From positions 1-6,643 of the forward strand of contig CAJAHC010000414.1 in assembly GCA_903939355.1 (NCBI GenBank): 6,643 nucleotides of DNA, given 5' to 3'. The position numbers were made by a program, and so were the translations under genes. Of the stretch, positions 6,507-6,643 are shown piece by piece; position 1 is the stretch's first letter; every line of letters starts with the position of its first letter. Origin of the DNA: an uncultured Methylococcaceae bacterium. Lineage in GTDB: Bacteria; Pseudomonadota; Gammaproteobacteria; Methylococcales; Methylomonadaceae. The notes under the pieces are model-generated. The model searched no databases, was not told the origin of the DNA, and saw nothing but the letters and a program-made list of their open reading frames with translations.

Positions 6507-6643
6507 TTACTCAATTATTGATGCAACAACACCGGCACCTACTGTACGACCACCTTCACGAATTGCGAATCGCAAACCGTCTTCCATGGCAATCGGTGAA
6601 ATCAATTTAACTTTTACTGATATGTTATCACCAGGCATTACCA
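6507..6643 (-). CDS. tuf: Elongation factor Tu, C-terminal end only (window edge)
   Basis: EF-Tu delivers aminoacyl-tRNA to the ribosome as a GTPase. Only the last 44 codons are in the window. They read [20 protein letters not shown], then [20 protein letters not shown], then SIIE and a TAA stop at 6507-6509. This is the end of domain 3, which contacts tRNA and binds kirromycin-type drugs together with domain 1. The reading frame is open to the window edge, so the gene is truncated by the window and not by mutation. It is the upstream partner of rpsJ with a 5-base spacer, which shows that the str and S10 gene blocks are joined here. Whether a second tuf copy exists cannot be seen. Confidence 0.96.
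   Translation of the reverse strand, partial: VMPGDNISVKVKLISPIAMEDGLRFAIREGGRTVGAGVVASIIE

Overview
The window is an uninterrupted run of ribosomal protein genes, all on the minus strand, so transcription goes from the right end (6643) to the left end (1). In order of transcription it holds the 3' end of tuf (EF-Tu), rpsJ, rplC, rplD, rplW, rplB, rpsS, rplV, rpsC, rplP, rpmC, rpsQ, rplN, rplX, rplE and the first 80 codons of rpsN. This is the S10 operon joined directly to the start of the spc operon, with the end of the str operon (tuf) immediately upstream. Fourteen genes are complete. tuf and rpsN are cut by the window edges.

The proteins match gammaproteobacterial ribosomal proteins closely in length and motifs: S10 103 aa, L5 179 aa, L29 63 aa, and L22 with Met-Lys-Arg at residues 82-84 as in E. 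coli. S14 is the zinc-free form. The DNA is AT-rich and the codons are A/T-biased. Together these suggest an AT-rich gammaproteobacterium. The tuf-rpsJ fusion would fit Legionella/Coxiella-like or sulfur-oxidising symbiont-like lineages, but the sequence alone does not settle genus or family.

The layout is very compact. Junctions range from a 4-base overlap (rplD/rplW) to gaps of 36 and 38 bases (rpsQ/rplN and rplW/rplB). No stretch above 300 bases lacks a gene. I see no convincing internal promoter, terminator, RNA gene, mobile element or CRISPR. Many Shine-Dalgarno sequences overlap or touch the stop codon of the gene before, which points to translational coupling. The products assemble into both subunits: S10, S19, S3, S17 and S14 into 30S, and L3, L4, L23, L2, L22, L16, L29, L14, L24 and L5 into 50S. 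EF-Tu serves the finished ribosome.

I found no undescribed system. The points worth a second look concern regulation. The long S10 leader used for L4 feedback in E. coli has no room here, because tuf and rpsJ are 5 bases apart. The E. coli-type spc promoter region is shrunk to 36 bases. A perfect 8-bp hairpin sits at the 3' end of rplX just ahead of rplE. Four consecutive genes end in TAG.
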